Under the pieces are notes generated by a model. It saw only the letters and a program-made list of their open reading frames with translations. It ran no database searches and had not been told where the DNA came from. A stretch of DNA of 64,000 nucleotides from Aliarcobacter vitoriensis (GTDB lineage: Bacteria > Campylobacterota > Campylobacteria > Campylobacterales > Arcobacteraceae), in the NCBI RefSeq assembly GCF_003316695.1, contig NZ_PDKB01000008.1, positions 62,001 to 126,000 on the forward strand, written 5' to 3'. The position numbers and the translations under genes are program-made. Positions 33,572-42,106 of the stretch are shown piece by piece (the stretch's first letter is position 1; each line of letters starts with the position of its first letter).

Positions 33572-33736
33572 TGTGGGGGAAGGAAGACAGGAGAGCTATC
33601 TTCCTTTTATCAGGTTTTAAAAAAATATTAAAACTATACATAAACCTAATATTTAACAGAACGACCTTTGAAAGAGGTTTTACCAAAATTGCTACATTTT
33701 TAACTAAGGAGAGATAAGTTATAGATAAAACCTCTT
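33572..33736. other. Structured intergenic stretch, candidate small RNA
   Basis: The 320-base gap between serS and the next gene has no open frame. It has a G-rich start (GTGGGGGAAGG), an 8-base-pair stem AAGGAAGA / TCTTCCTT at 33580-33606 followed by TTAT, and an 11-base-pair long-range stem AAGAGGTTTTA (33672) / TAAAACCTCTT (33726) with a 43-base loop. GC content of the first part is higher than in the surroundings. It does not match SRP RNA, 6S RNA or RNase P RNA as far as I can see. The last 85 bases show nothing. Confidence 0.35.
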
Positions 33737-33821
33737 GATCAATGAAATCTTACAACTTCTAAACTTAAACTTTGCTATTTTAATGCTACTTTTCTAAGAA
33801 AATTTAAGAATTTGGTAAATC

Positions 33822-34214
33822 TTATTTTACAAAAACTTTTGTATCATATAACTTCCCATCAACAAAAACTTCAAAATATCCTTTTTTCGGTATATTATTG
33901 TGCTTAAAAGTTAATTCTGTTCCAAAAACTTTCTTATTTATATCATTATAAAGTGTTAATTCATCTAGCAATTTACCTTCGATTCCTGCTAGTTTTACTA
34001 TAACTTTTGTATTCTTATTGTAGTTTCCTATAATAGCAACTTTTGAAATTATTTCACCTTTATTTACATAACTTAGAGTTGTAGTAATTTTATGTTGTAC
34101 ATTTTCACCTTTGCCATTATTTGTAAATAATGCTACAAGAAAAGCTTTTTGAATTTCATTTGATGCAAAAGCATAACTTACAACAAATAATAAAGCAAAG
34201 ATATACTTTTTCAT
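33822..34214 (-). CDS. Small secreted protein of unknown function
   Basis: A 130-residue protein. It has a typical signal peptide (MKKYIFALLFVVSYAFA) with likely cleavage after residue 17, leaving a periplasmic protein of about 113 residues that is rich in Lys, Asn and beta-forming residues and ends in DTKVFVK. No cysteine and no known motif are visible. It starts one base after the stop of the PAS-GGDEF-EAL gene and is therefore probably cotranscribed with it. I do not recognise the family. Confidence 0.6.
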   Translation of the reverse strand: MKKYIFALLFVVSYAFASNEIQKAFLVALFTNNGKGENVQHKITTTLSYVNKGEIISKVAIIGNYNKNTKVIVKLAGIEGKLLDELTLYNDINKKVFGTELTFKHNNIPKKGYFEVFVDGKLYDTKVFVK

Positions 34215-34215
34215 A

Positions 34216-35832
34216 TTAGAATGATTCGGGTTTACCTATATGGAAACCTTGTGCACAAGTAATCCCAATATTTTTAATTGTTTTAAGGATTTCATCATCA
34301 GAAACAAACTCTGCAACTGTTTTAATACCAATTCTTTTAGCAAAGCTAACTATAGTTTCGACTATTAATCTATGTTTATCATCTTCTACTATGTTTTTTA
34401 TTAAAGAACCATCAATTTTTATATAATCAACATCTAATCTTAGAATATGTTCAAAGTTTGAATAGCCAGTTCCAAAGTCATCTATAGCAATTCTTGCACC
34501 TAATTTTTTTATTTTATTAATAAATGTTATTACCTCGTTATAATTTTCAATTCCTTCTGATTCTAAAATCTCAAAAGTAACTTTTGGTGCAGTTTTTGTT
34601 TTTTTAATTGTTTTTAATATGAAATCAACTGTTTGTGAATCTTTTATATCATCAATACTAAGGTTGATTGAGAAATTTTCATCTCGATCTTGAAAAGTTT
34701 TACAAGCTTCTTCTACAACTTTTTTTGTAATACTTGAATAAAGTCTAATTTTTTTAGAAAATTTTAAAAATTTTAGTGGAGAGATAAGATTTCCTTTTTT
34801 ATCTATCATCCTAACTAATGATTCATAAGAATATATTTCGCCATTTTCTATATTTAATAAAGGTTGATAGTAACATACTATTCTATTTTCTAAAATTGCA
34901 TCTTTTATCTCAGCTGCTAATTCTATATTTTCTTTATATTTCTCTTCAATATTGTGGTTTTCGTCATAAATACAAATATGATTATCTGAAGTTTTTGCAT
35001 TATTTACTGCAATATCGGCTTTTGTTAAAAGATTATCATTGCTCTTTGCAATTCCAACTGAAAAGCCTATTAAAATCTCTTTGTCTTCTATATAAAAAGG
35101 TTTTTCATCTAGTAAATTTAATATATTTTGTGCCTCTTTTTTTAAATTTTCTAGTGATTTATCATCAAAAAATAGTACTGCAAATTCATCTCCATCTATT
35201 CTATATGTATCGTATTTATAGTCTATAAATCTTTGTGCTACATCTTTTAAAATTTGATCAGCATTTTGTGTACCAAAAAAATCATTTACTTCTTTAAAAT
35301 CATCGATATTAAAAATAATACAAGAAGTTGGATTTTTTTCCAAAATATCTATAATAATTTTTTGTCTATTTGGCAAAGATGTGAGTTGATCAAAATACAT
35401 AAGATGATTGTTTTTTTCTTTTAGAATAGTCTCTTCTGTAATATCTCTAGCTGTACCTATAATTCCAACTAGTTCATTGTTTTTATTAAAAAAAGGAGCT
35501 TTATCAACTTGAAGATAAGTCATTTTACCTTTTATATTACCATACTCCAAAAACCTAGATGGTTTCATAACTTTGATAGTTTCTTCATCTGTATTTTTAC
35601 ACAATTCCCCAAAAGTGTGCCATTCTTTATTGTCTTTATATTTTTCTCGCTCTCGTTTAGCAAAGAAGATATCGGTATTGCCTAAGACTTCATCCTCTGT
35701 TGCCATAAGTAAACCAGTACATATAGCACTATTTGCATATAGATACTTTCCTTCTAAATCTTTTACCCATAGCATATCAGGAGAGTGTTTTGATATTAAT
35801 TTTAAAAGGGTTTTTGATTTTATGTTATTCAT
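34216..35832 (-). CDS. PAS-GGDEF-EAL cyclic-di-GMP protein
   Basis: A soluble 538-residue signalling protein. The PAS domain (about 8-125) begins ISKHSPDMLWVKDLEGKYLY and ends in the PAC-like GIIGTARDITEE. The GGDEF domain (about 135-285) has the active-site variant DGDEF near 215, which keeps the catalytic Gly-Asp-Glu-Phe core. The EAL domain (about 300-538) has YESLVRM as its ExLVR motif and the metal-binding DDFGTGYSN near 450. Both halves keep key residues, so it may make or break cyclic di-GMP, depending on the PAS signal. It lacks membrane segments. It is the first gene of a pair with the secreted protein at 33822. Confidence 0.9.
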   Translation of the reverse strand: MNNIKSKTLLKLISKHSPDMLWVKDLEGKYLYANSAICTGLLMATEDEVLGNTDIFFAKREREKYKDNKEWHTFGELCKNTDEETIKVMKPSRFLEYGNIKGKMTYLQVDKAPFFNKNNELVGIIGTARDITEETILKEKNNHLMYFDQLTSLPNRQKIIIDILEKNPTSCIIFNIDDFKEVNDFFGTQNADQILKDVAQRFIDYKYDTYRIDGDEFAVLFFDDKSLENLKKEAQNILNLLDEKPFYIEDKEILIGFSVGIAKSNDNLLTKADIAVNNAKTSDNHICIYDENHNIEEKYKENIELAAEIKDAILENRIVCYYQPLLNIENGEIYSYESLVRMIDKKGNLISPLKFLKFSKKIRLYSSITKKVVEEACKTFQDRDENFSINLSIDDIKDSQTVDFILKTIKKTKTAPKVTFEILESEGIENYNEVITFINKIKKLGARIAIDDFGTGYSNFEHILRLDVDYIKIDGSLIKNIVEDDKHRLIVETIVSFAKRIGIKTVAEFVSDDEILKTIKNIGITCAQGFHIGKPESF

Positions 35833-35893
35833 ATAGTTTTACCTTGTGTTAAAAAATAAGAATATATTATAACAAATCAAACAAATAGAAAAC

Positions 35894-38800
35894 TTATAAG
35901 ATTTTCCTATTTTTAAATGAAAGTAATATAGTTAATATTATAATTATTAGTATAAAGTATATAAAATTCGGTATATGTATAGGTTCTCCTGCTGCATAAG
36001 AGTGCTTTCCACTTAAAAAATAATTTACTCCAAAATATGTCATAATGATGCTAAAATAACTAATAACAGATAATAGACTTAAAATATAATCATTAATTAC
36101 ATTTTTTATATATTTTAAATGGATAATTATCACATAAATTATAATTGAGATTAAAGTCCATGTCTCTTTTGGATCCCAAGCCCAATATCTTCCCCAAGAT
36201 TCATTTGCCCAAATTCCTCCTAAAAAGTTACCAATAACTAAAAGTATAATACCAATTAAAATAGAGATTTCATTTATTCTTGAAGCCTCTTTTATACTAA
36301 GAAGTATTCTAAAAAATCTTTCATTTTCATTTTTAGGATTTGCAAAAATATATAAAATTAAAGAAAAAAATCCAAGAAGACAACTAAGTGCTAAGAATCC
36401 ATAACTAGCAGTAATTACACTTACATGAATAGTTAGCCAATATGATTTTAAAACTGGTGCTAAAGTTGTAATTTGTGGTTCTAACCAACTTAAATGAGCA
36501 ACAAAAAGTGTAATTCCACTTAAAATAGCTGTACAACTAAGTGCTAAATGAGATTGTTTAGAAAAAAATATTCCTGATATTGTAATAGCCCAAGAGATAT
36601 AAATCATAGATTCATAACCATTTGTCCAAGGGGCATGTCCTGCAATATACCATCTTAAAGCCAATCCAAAAGTATGAAAAATAAAAGCAAGAATTAAAAG
36701 ATAGAAAGTTAATTTTGTGATTTTTTCTACTTTTAGATTTGGATTTATGATATTTATAAAAACAATAAATAGAAGAATAATTCCTAAAACTAAATAAAAA
36801 GGCATTAATCTTTCAAAAATATCAAATTTATTAAAAAGAAGTTCAGCTTTGATTTTGAACTTATTTGGAACAATATTTGAAGCAAGATTATTTTGGTAAG
36901 ATTTTATTTCATCAAGATAGATATTTGCTTTTTCCCAGTTGTTTTCTAAAAGTGAAAAATAGTAGTTTTTTACTAAAGTATTTATTTCAACTGATTGTGC
37001 ATTTTCATAAGAGTTTGCTTCAATTATATTTAGCCATTTATTATTTAAATTATTTTTTAGAGGAAAAACTTTGAAAAAATCACCATTAAATAATGAATAA
37101 GTGATATTTAGAGCTTCATCTATTTTTATTAATTCTTTATCATAGTTTGTTCTATTTGAACTACTTTTATTGTTACTAATCTCAAGTTCATTAGCTAACT
37201 TATAACCACCATATTTATCATAAACATCATCAAAAGAAAAATAAGATTTATCTAAAGAAAGTTCTAAAATCTTTTTTATATTGTAATCTTTTACTTTAAA
37301 AATTGGGATTGTTCTCCATATTTCAGGATACATCATCATACTAATAAAAAATTGATTCTCATCTAAGTTTTTAATTAAACTTTTTTTTGTAGTTTTATTT
37401 AAAATTTCTATTGCTAGAGAGTTAAGTGGTTTTATCCTTCCTTGATAATCTTGAACTAAAAGTGAAGCTAAGTTTTGGCTATGAGTTTTGTCTATATTAT
37501 AAATTTTTTCTAAATCTTGAGTAAAACTTTTTTGTGGTAAAGAAATAAACAAACAAACTATTAATAAACTTAAATTTTTTTTCAAATAGTAAGATTTTTT
37601 TATATCTTCTAAACTATATTTTTTATTGATAAGTTTTGAAAATCTACTATTTTTTACAAATAAAGTTAATATTAGACCAAAGAAAAGTAAAAAATATCCA
37701 ATATAAGTTGGGATTTTTCCTGGGTCTTTATTTACTGAAAGAATTGTTGCTGATTCATCCATTTTGTATGAAGATTGAAAAAATCTATATCCTTTATAAT
37801 CTAAAACATTATTCATAAAAATAGTGTATTCAAAAGAGTTATTTGCAATTGAGTCATATACTTTTATAAAACTTGAATATGTCGAAGGTGAGTTTGAACC
37901 AGGATATCTTTCAAGTACAAAATCATTTAATAAAATAGAAAAAGGTAATATTATCTCTTTTGCTCCCCATTGAAGTTCAATTTTCTTATCTTCAATCAAT
38001 AGTGTTTGAGTAGCTCCTAAAGATGAATTAGCTTTTTTATAAAGTGGAATTTGTGAAGTTTTATTGTCATATTCTAAATCGACAATAACAGCATTGATTT
38101 GTTCATCTTTTTCAAACATTTTATCACTATTTATAACTTGAAGCTTACCATTCATTAAGGCATCAAAGATTTTAAATTGAGTTTGACCAACTTTATAAAT
38201 TTTATTTTTTTCAATCTTTATTTTAGTATTTGCATTTATAGTTGTTTGATTTTCTAAATCATTTGAATATAAAGTAATTTGAAGGTTTGAAGTTAAATAA
38301 AATTCATCATTTATAGATTCAAAATTTATTGTTGGTTTAGTTTCATTTTTTATATTGTTATTAAGAGTAAAAGTTAAAAATGAAGAGTCAAATAGTTGTT
38401 TGTCTTCTAAAAGAATATTTTTTGCTCCCATTGTTTCAGATAATAAAATATCCATTACGATTTTACCATCACTACTTGGAACTAATTTTTCAATAGCATT
38501 ATTTATATATTTATTATATTTTATAGTTAAAGTTTTATTATTTATATTAATTTTATACTCAAAATTTGTTTGATTTAAAGAAGTCATCATAACTATTTTC
38601 TCAAAATAGTCTTCATCATTAATTTTTATTTGTATATATTCATCTGTTGAATAAACTTTATTCTCCATAGTTCCTTCATCTATTGTCATTACAGCTTCAT
38701 AGCCCAGATATCTAGTCATTGCTGAACCTATAAAAATAAAAATTATTGAGATATGAATTAAAAAAGTAAAAAATTTATTTTTTTTGTACATTTTGAAAAG

Positions 38801-38998
38801 AATTATATTAAATGCTATTCCAATTGTTAAAATAAGCATTATAAGTTCAAACCAAGTTTGTCCATAAACAAATGATTTTGCACCAAGAACTCCAAAATCA
38901 TTCTCTATAAATGTAGCAACAGCACAAGCTAAAGCCATAAATATTAAAAAAATTATCATAACAGGCATAGCAAAAAGATTTTTAAAAAAATTAGTCAT
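35894..38998 (-). CDS. nrfI: Fused CcsB-CcsA heme lyase, NrfI type
   Basis: A 1034-residue inner-membrane protein that attaches heme to c-type cytochromes in the periplasm. The N-terminal part is ResB/CcsB-like (membrane segments near 13-33, 48-68, 80-98 and 440-460, with a large periplasmic domain between). The C-terminal part is CcsA, with eight or so helices and the tryptophan-rich heme-binding motif WGRYWAWDPKETW near 934-946; HAPWTNGYESM lies near 795. Such fusions are typical of Campylobacterota. It follows nrfH and nrfA; in Wolinella the NrfI of this position is needed for the CxxCK heme of NrfA. A 14-base-pair hairpin separates it from nrfA. Confidence 0.9.
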   Translation of the reverse strand: MTNFFKNLFAMPVMIIFLIFMALACAVATFIENDFGVLGAKSFVYGQTWFELIMLILTIGIAFNIILFKMYKKNKFFTFLIHISIIFIFIGSAMTRYLGYEAVMTIDEGTMENKVYSTDEYIQIKINDEDYFEKIVMMTSLNQTNFEYKININNKTLTIKYNKYINNAIEKLVPSSDGKIVMDILLSETMGAKNILLEDKQLFDSSFLTFTLNNNIKNETKPTINFESINDEFYLTSNLQITLYSNDLENQTTINANTKIKIEKNKIYKVGQTQFKIFDALMNGKLQVINSDKMFEKDEQINAVIVDLEYDNKTSQIPLYKKANSSLGATQTLLIEDKKIELQWGAKEIILPFSILLNDFVLERYPGSNSPSTYSSFIKVYDSIANNSFEYTIFMNNVLDYKGYRFFQSSYKMDESATILSVNKDPGKIPTYIGYFLLFFGLILTLFVKNSRFSKLINKKYSLEDIKKSYYLKKNLSLLIVCLFISLPQKSFTQDLEKIYNIDKTHSQNLASLLVQDYQGRIKPLNSLAIEILNKTTKKSLIKNLDENQFFISMMMYPEIWRTIPIFKVKDYNIKKILELSLDKSYFSFDDVYDKYGGYKLANELEISNNKSSSNRTNYDKELIKIDEALNITYSLFNGDFFKVFPLKNNLNNKWLNIIEANSYENAQSVEINTLVKNYYFSLLENNWEKANIYLDEIKSYQNNLASNIVPNKFKIKAELLFNKFDIFERLMPFYLVLGIILLFIVFINIINPNLKVEKITKLTFYLLILAFIFHTFGLALRWYIAGHAPWTNGYESMIYISWAITISGIFFSKQSHLALSCTAILSGITLFVAHLSWLEPQITTLAPVLKSYWLTIHVSVITASYGFLALSCLLGFFSLILYIFANPKNENERFFRILLSIKEASRINEISILIGIILLVIGNFLGGIWANESWGRYWAWDPKETWTLISIIIYVIIIHLKYIKNVINDYILSLLSVISYFSIIMTYFGVNYFLSGKHSYAAGEPIHIPNFIYFILIIIILTILLSFKNRKIL

Positions 38999-39013
38999 TT
39001 GTACTCTTTAAAT

Positions 39014-39045
39014 AAATTAAGAGAAGATATTTCTTCTCTTAATTT
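39014..39045 (-). terminator. Strong hairpin between nrfA and nrfI
   Basis: Perfect 14-base-pair inverted repeat AAATTAAGAGAAGA / TCTTCTCTTAATTT with a TATT loop, directly after the nrfA stop. On the minus strand it runs into TTTATTT. It can act as a partial terminator that lowers nrfI relative to nrfHA, or as an mRNA end stabiliser. Confidence 0.65.
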
Positions 39046-40539
39046 TTAATATGAAGTTTTATTTTCTATACCTTCTCTACTTTTTGGATTAAAAAGCCCT
39101 TTTTCTTCAGCTTCTTTTTTCCACTCTTGAAGTAAACCATTTGTAAATTCTTTTTTCTCTTCAATTAGTTTTTCCATTGGTAAACCAATAAGCTCTTGAG
39201 CTTGTTTTTTATCAGTTATAACTGGTGCAACATAATCACTAGCCCCATATTTTGCCAATATTTTAGCTAGTTTTATTCTAGCATTTGCTACTTTATCTAA
39301 AGCTGTTCCTAGAGTTTTAAGAGTCTCTTCTGGTGCATGAAAAAATGCTGAATGTGAAGCTGCAGAAAAATCCCATCTCCATTGAGCATGTCTAATATCA
39401 GTTAAAATATCTTTCATTTCTTCTTGTGTCGCTCCTAGTTCCCAAGCTTTACCAGCTTCTAAATGAGCTGCAACTAATTGTTCTAAAGCTCTTTGGTTTA
39501 AGTCATCTTTTCTGATTTTTTTATCTTGAATATTTGCTAATAAAGATTTCTCACTAACTCTATGACAATTCATACAAGTTTTATCCATATTTTCCAAAGG
39601 ATTCCCAATTTTATGGTCAGTATATTTTATACCACCTTCTTGAGTATATGGCATATGACAATCTGCACAAGATACATTATTTCTTCCATGAGCTCCTGTT
39701 TTCCAAGTTTCATATTCAGGATGTTGAGCTTTTAACATAGGAGTTTTAGAAATTTGATGTACCCAGTCACTAAATTCTATATTATCATAATATTTTTCCA
39801 TATCTTCAACTGTTGTTCCATCTGCCCAAGGTAATGTTACAGCCATTGCTACTTTACCATTTTCTAAAGGAGTCTTTTTAAAATAGTATTCAACGTGACA
39901 TTGTGCACAAACTAAAGTTCTCATATCTTGTTGTGTTGCATTTTCAAATGTAGGACTTTTACCTTCTGCTTTTAAAGCATCATTTAGGTAACTTCTCCCA
40001 ATTTGAAGCTCCATAGTTTTAGGATTGTGACAATCTAAACATCCAACAGGGTTTACTATATCAGCACCATATTTTGCCCATTTACCTGTAAAATATTCCG
40101 AATTTCCTTGTTCATCCATTATTCTTGGAACATCTGGAGATTTACATGTCCAACAGGCACTAGGAAGTGGACCACTTTCTTTATCTACTGGTGCAGCAGT
40201 TCTTAATGTATTACTTACATCATCAATTGCATAAAAGTGACCTCTTGGAGCATTATAATCCTTTGAAAAAGGATAACCAGCCCATAATACAACCATTTCA
40301 GGATGTGCCTTTAGCATATCATCAATATTATCAGAGTTTTTTGTTTGTTTCCATGAATCAGTTTCTCTTGGATAATGTTTTCTAAACTCCTCACTTTTTG
40401 TTTCCCATTTCTTTTCAATTTGAGGTACAGCTAAAAGTTGTTCTTTTTCTGCTTTTTTTTCATTTATTGAAGCCAGTAATACCGACATTAAACCTATTGC
40501 AATAACAGAAATTGCAAATAAAAACTTATATTTTCTCAT
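39046..40539 (-). CDS. nrfA: Ammonia-forming cytochrome c nitrite reductase, catalytic subunit
   Basis: A periplasmic pentaheme enzyme of 497 residues that reduces nitrite to ammonium with six electrons. The signal segment is at about 5-22. Five heme sites are visible: the catalytic CWTCK near 128, with lysine as the iron ligand, then CLDCH near 168, CAQCH near 211, CADCH near 293 and CMNCH near 322. Distal-site residues expected around YYDN and HPEYE-like stretches fit the family. Electrons come from menaquinol through NrfH, encoded 20 bases upstream. The CxxCK site needs the dedicated lyase encoded next (nrfI). Confidence 0.97.
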   Translation of the reverse strand: MRKYKFLFAISVIAIGLMSVLLASINEKKAEKEQLLAVPQIEKKWETKSEEFRKHYPRETDSWKQTKNSDNIDDMLKAHPEMVVLWAGYPFSKDYNAPRGHFYAIDDVSNTLRTAAPVDKESGPLPSACWTCKSPDVPRIMDEQGNSEYFTGKWAKYGADIVNPVGCLDCHNPKTMELQIGRSYLNDALKAEGKSPTFENATQQDMRTLVCAQCHVEYYFKKTPLENGKVAMAVTLPWADGTTVEDMEKYYDNIEFSDWVHQISKTPMLKAQHPEYETWKTGAHGRNNVSCADCHMPYTQEGGIKYTDHKIGNPLENMDKTCMNCHRVSEKSLLANIQDKKIRKDDLNQRALEQLVAAHLEAGKAWELGATQEEMKDILTDIRHAQWRWDFSAASHSAFFHAPEETLKTLGTALDKVANARIKLAKILAKYGASDYVAPVITDKKQAQELIGLPMEKLIEEKKEFTNGLLQEWKKEAEEKGLFNPKSREGIENKTSY

Positions 40540-40559
40540 AATTTTCTCCTCCTACTTAA

Positions 40560-41093
40560 TTACTTTAAGTGTTCTTTTATTCCCAAATTATATGGAGTTG
40601 AAGTTAAACTTCTAACTTTACCATGAGGAACATATTTATGGCAATCCCAACATTTCCTACTATTGTCAAAATTGCTATTGTTGTGATAAAAACTTGCATT
40701 TTTTTGTACAGTTTCACTCACACTACTGTGGCATCTAATACAGTTTGCTTGTACACGTTCTGCAGCATTTTCACTTATTCTAATGTTGTTTTTATAAGTA
40801 TTTAAAGTAAAAGCTACTGAGTGATTCCATCCATCAATTGCTTTTGCTGTGTACTTAGCGATTTCATCTCCAACAGGAAGATGACAATCAACACATTTAG
40901 CCACATTTTTATGTGAACTATTATCCCATGTTGTATAGGCTGAATGCATAACATGGCAGTTTATACAGGCTTTGGGATCACTAGAAAGATATGACAACAT
41001 TGAAGAAGCATACATCGTGTAAATAAATAATCCAGCAGCAATTATAACGCTTAAAATTGCTCCATAGAAAATTATTTTTCTATTTTTTTCCAT
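40560..41093 (-). CDS. nrfH: Cytochrome c nitrite reductase small subunit, menaquinol oxidase
   Basis: A membrane-anchored tetraheme protein of 177 residues in the NapC/NirT family. One membrane helix spans about 8-30 and the periplasmic part has heme sites CINCH (about 40), CVDCH (66), CIRCH (118) and CWDCH (149). It takes electrons from menaquinol and passes them to NrfA. It is the first gene of nrfH-nrfA-nrfI; a 179-base gap upstream separates it from the nap operon and holds a 17-base palindrome that may be a regulator site. Confidence 0.95.
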   Translation of the reverse strand: MEKNRKIIFYGAILSVIIAAGLFIYTMYASSMLSYLSSDPKACINCHVMHSAYTTWDNSSHKNVAKCVDCHLPVGDEIAKYTAKAIDGWNHSVAFTLNTYKNNIRISENAAERVQANCIRCHSSVSETVQKNASFYHNNSNFDNSRKCWDCHKYVPHGKVRSLTSTPYNLGIKEHLK

Positions 41094-41133
41094 CGTATAT
41101 CCTTATCTATTAGATATAAAGAAGTATATAGTT

Positions 41134-41150
41134 ATTAACCTTTTGTTAAT
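41134..41150. promoter_or_regulatory. Palindrome ATTAAC-CTTTT-GTTAAT upstream of nrfH
   Basis: Inverted repeat with 6-base arms and a 5-base centre, 41-57 bases before the nrfH ATG. The arms equal those of the TTAAC-N4-GTTAA site reported for the Crp/Fnr-type regulator NssR of Campylobacter jejuni, but the spacer is one base longer. Candidate regulator site. Confidence 0.35.
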
Positions 41151-41195
41151 CTTAAATAAGTCGTTTTTATCGGTATTACAGGAAATATGGTAAAG

Positions 41196-41225
41196 TAAAG
41201 TTTACTATTTTAATAATAAACTTTA
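41196..41225 (-). terminator. Hairpin after the nap operon
   Basis: Inverted repeat TAAAGTTTA / TAAACTTTA, 9 base pairs with a 12-base loop, between the end of the PAS gene (41273) and nrfH. AT-only stem and weak T-run make it a doubtful terminator. Confidence 0.3.
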
Positions 41226-41272
41226 ATATTAAAAAGTCTATTTAGAGTTAGCTTAATTAGGCTATAAAATAA

Positions 41273-41716
41273 TTATTTATAAGATATGATTCTTTTTACT
41301 TCATTGTTTCTTTCTCTTAATTCATCATATAATAGTTGATAATTTTTCTTGTCTTGAAAAGATATTGGACTTCTTATTGATTTATATTCAACTAATTTGT
41401 CATTTCTAAATACTTGAGAAACCTCTGCATAAACCCAATAAAATCCTTCATCTTTTCTAAGATTTTTTACAATACCACTCCATCTTCCTTTTGTGTGTAA
41501 ATCACTCCACATATTTTTAAAAATGAATTTTGGCATATCTGGATGTCTTACAATATTGTGTGATTTTCCAATAAGTTCATCTGAGTTATATCCTGATATC
41601 TTTGCAAATGTTTCATTTGCATAAGTTATAATTCCTTTTAAATCAGTTCTTGATACTATAAGTTCATCTTTTGGAACTATGGTTTCAATTAAAAAATTTC
41701 CAGATAAAAATTCCAT
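41273..41716 (-). CDS. PAS-only sensor protein at the end of the nap operon
   Basis: A 147-residue soluble protein that consists of one PAS domain: SRTDLKGIITYANETFAKISGY (about 22-43; core ITYANETFAKISG), then IVRHPDMPKFIFKNMW near 56-71 and a WYAEVSQVF-type strand end. The wording is that of the Aer/CetB group, whose PAS domains bind FAD and sense redox state for energy taxis. There is no output domain. I chose ATG 41716 behind AGGAAAA; a TTG eleven codons upstream would overlap napD. It lies one base after the napD stop and is thus the last gene of the nap operon. Partner protein unknown. Confidence 0.75.
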   Translation of the reverse strand: MEFLSGNFLIETIVPKDELIVSRTDLKGIITYANETFAKISGYNSDELIGKSHNIVRHPDMPKFIFKNMWSDLHTKGRWSGIVKNLRKDEGFYWVYAEVSQVFRNDKLVEYKSIRSPISFQDKKNYQLLYDELRERNNEVKRIISYK

Positions 41717-41717
41717 T

Positions 41718-42104
41718 TTATTTTCCTGTATTATCAAATTCTTTTGCAAAGCCTATTAAATCTTTCCTTTTTAAATCACCATGATATACTATATCTTCAA
41801 CTTTAATATCTTTGTCATTTAAAACTTTTGGAACGGCATCAGAGTTTTCTAAAACTTCCAAATGAGAACTTAACTCTTCTTCACTATAACTCATTTGCAT
41901 ATCAGCACTAATTACATTTGGTATTGCTTCAATAACTTTTAATTTTTTTAGCTCCTCTTCAACATTTTTACCTTCAATAGTTACGATAACTCTTCCTATT
42001 TCATCATGCATATGATAGTCGCATATTCCAGACTTTTTTAAACTCTCTATTACATTTTCTAAATTTTTTGGCAAAGTTTGCACTACAATACTTGAGATAT
42101 TCAT
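41718..42104 (-). CDS. napD: NapD, chaperone for the NapA signal peptide
   Basis: A small cytoplasmic protein of 128 residues with the ferredoxin-like fold of NapD: ISSIVVQTLPKNLENV at 3-18 and GRVIVTIEGKN near 38-48. NapD binds the twin-arginine signal of NapA and holds it until the molybdenum cofactor is inserted. It is longer than the E. coli protein by an extra C-terminal tail of about 40 residues (after about 85), as is common in this phylum. It begins two bases after the napL stop. Confidence 0.9.
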   Translation of the reverse strand: MNISSIVVQTLPKNLENVIESLKKSGICDYHMHDEIGRVIVTIEGKNVEEELKKLKVIEAIPNVISADMQMSYSEEELSSHLEVLENSDAVPKVLNDKDIKVEDIVYHGDLKRKDLIGFAKEFDNTGK

Positions 42105-42106
42105 TT

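Noticed and set aside
33572-33606. SRP RNA or riboswitch at the G-rich block after serS
   Set aside because: The words GGAAGGAAG-like are only superficially similar to SRP RNA; the conserved loop and length do not fit, and no riboswitch core was recognised.
35573-35836. Frame of 87 codons opposite the PAS domain gene
   Set aside because: It is a shadow of the PAS-GGDEF-EAL gene; the minus-strand protein has clear domains across the whole stretch.
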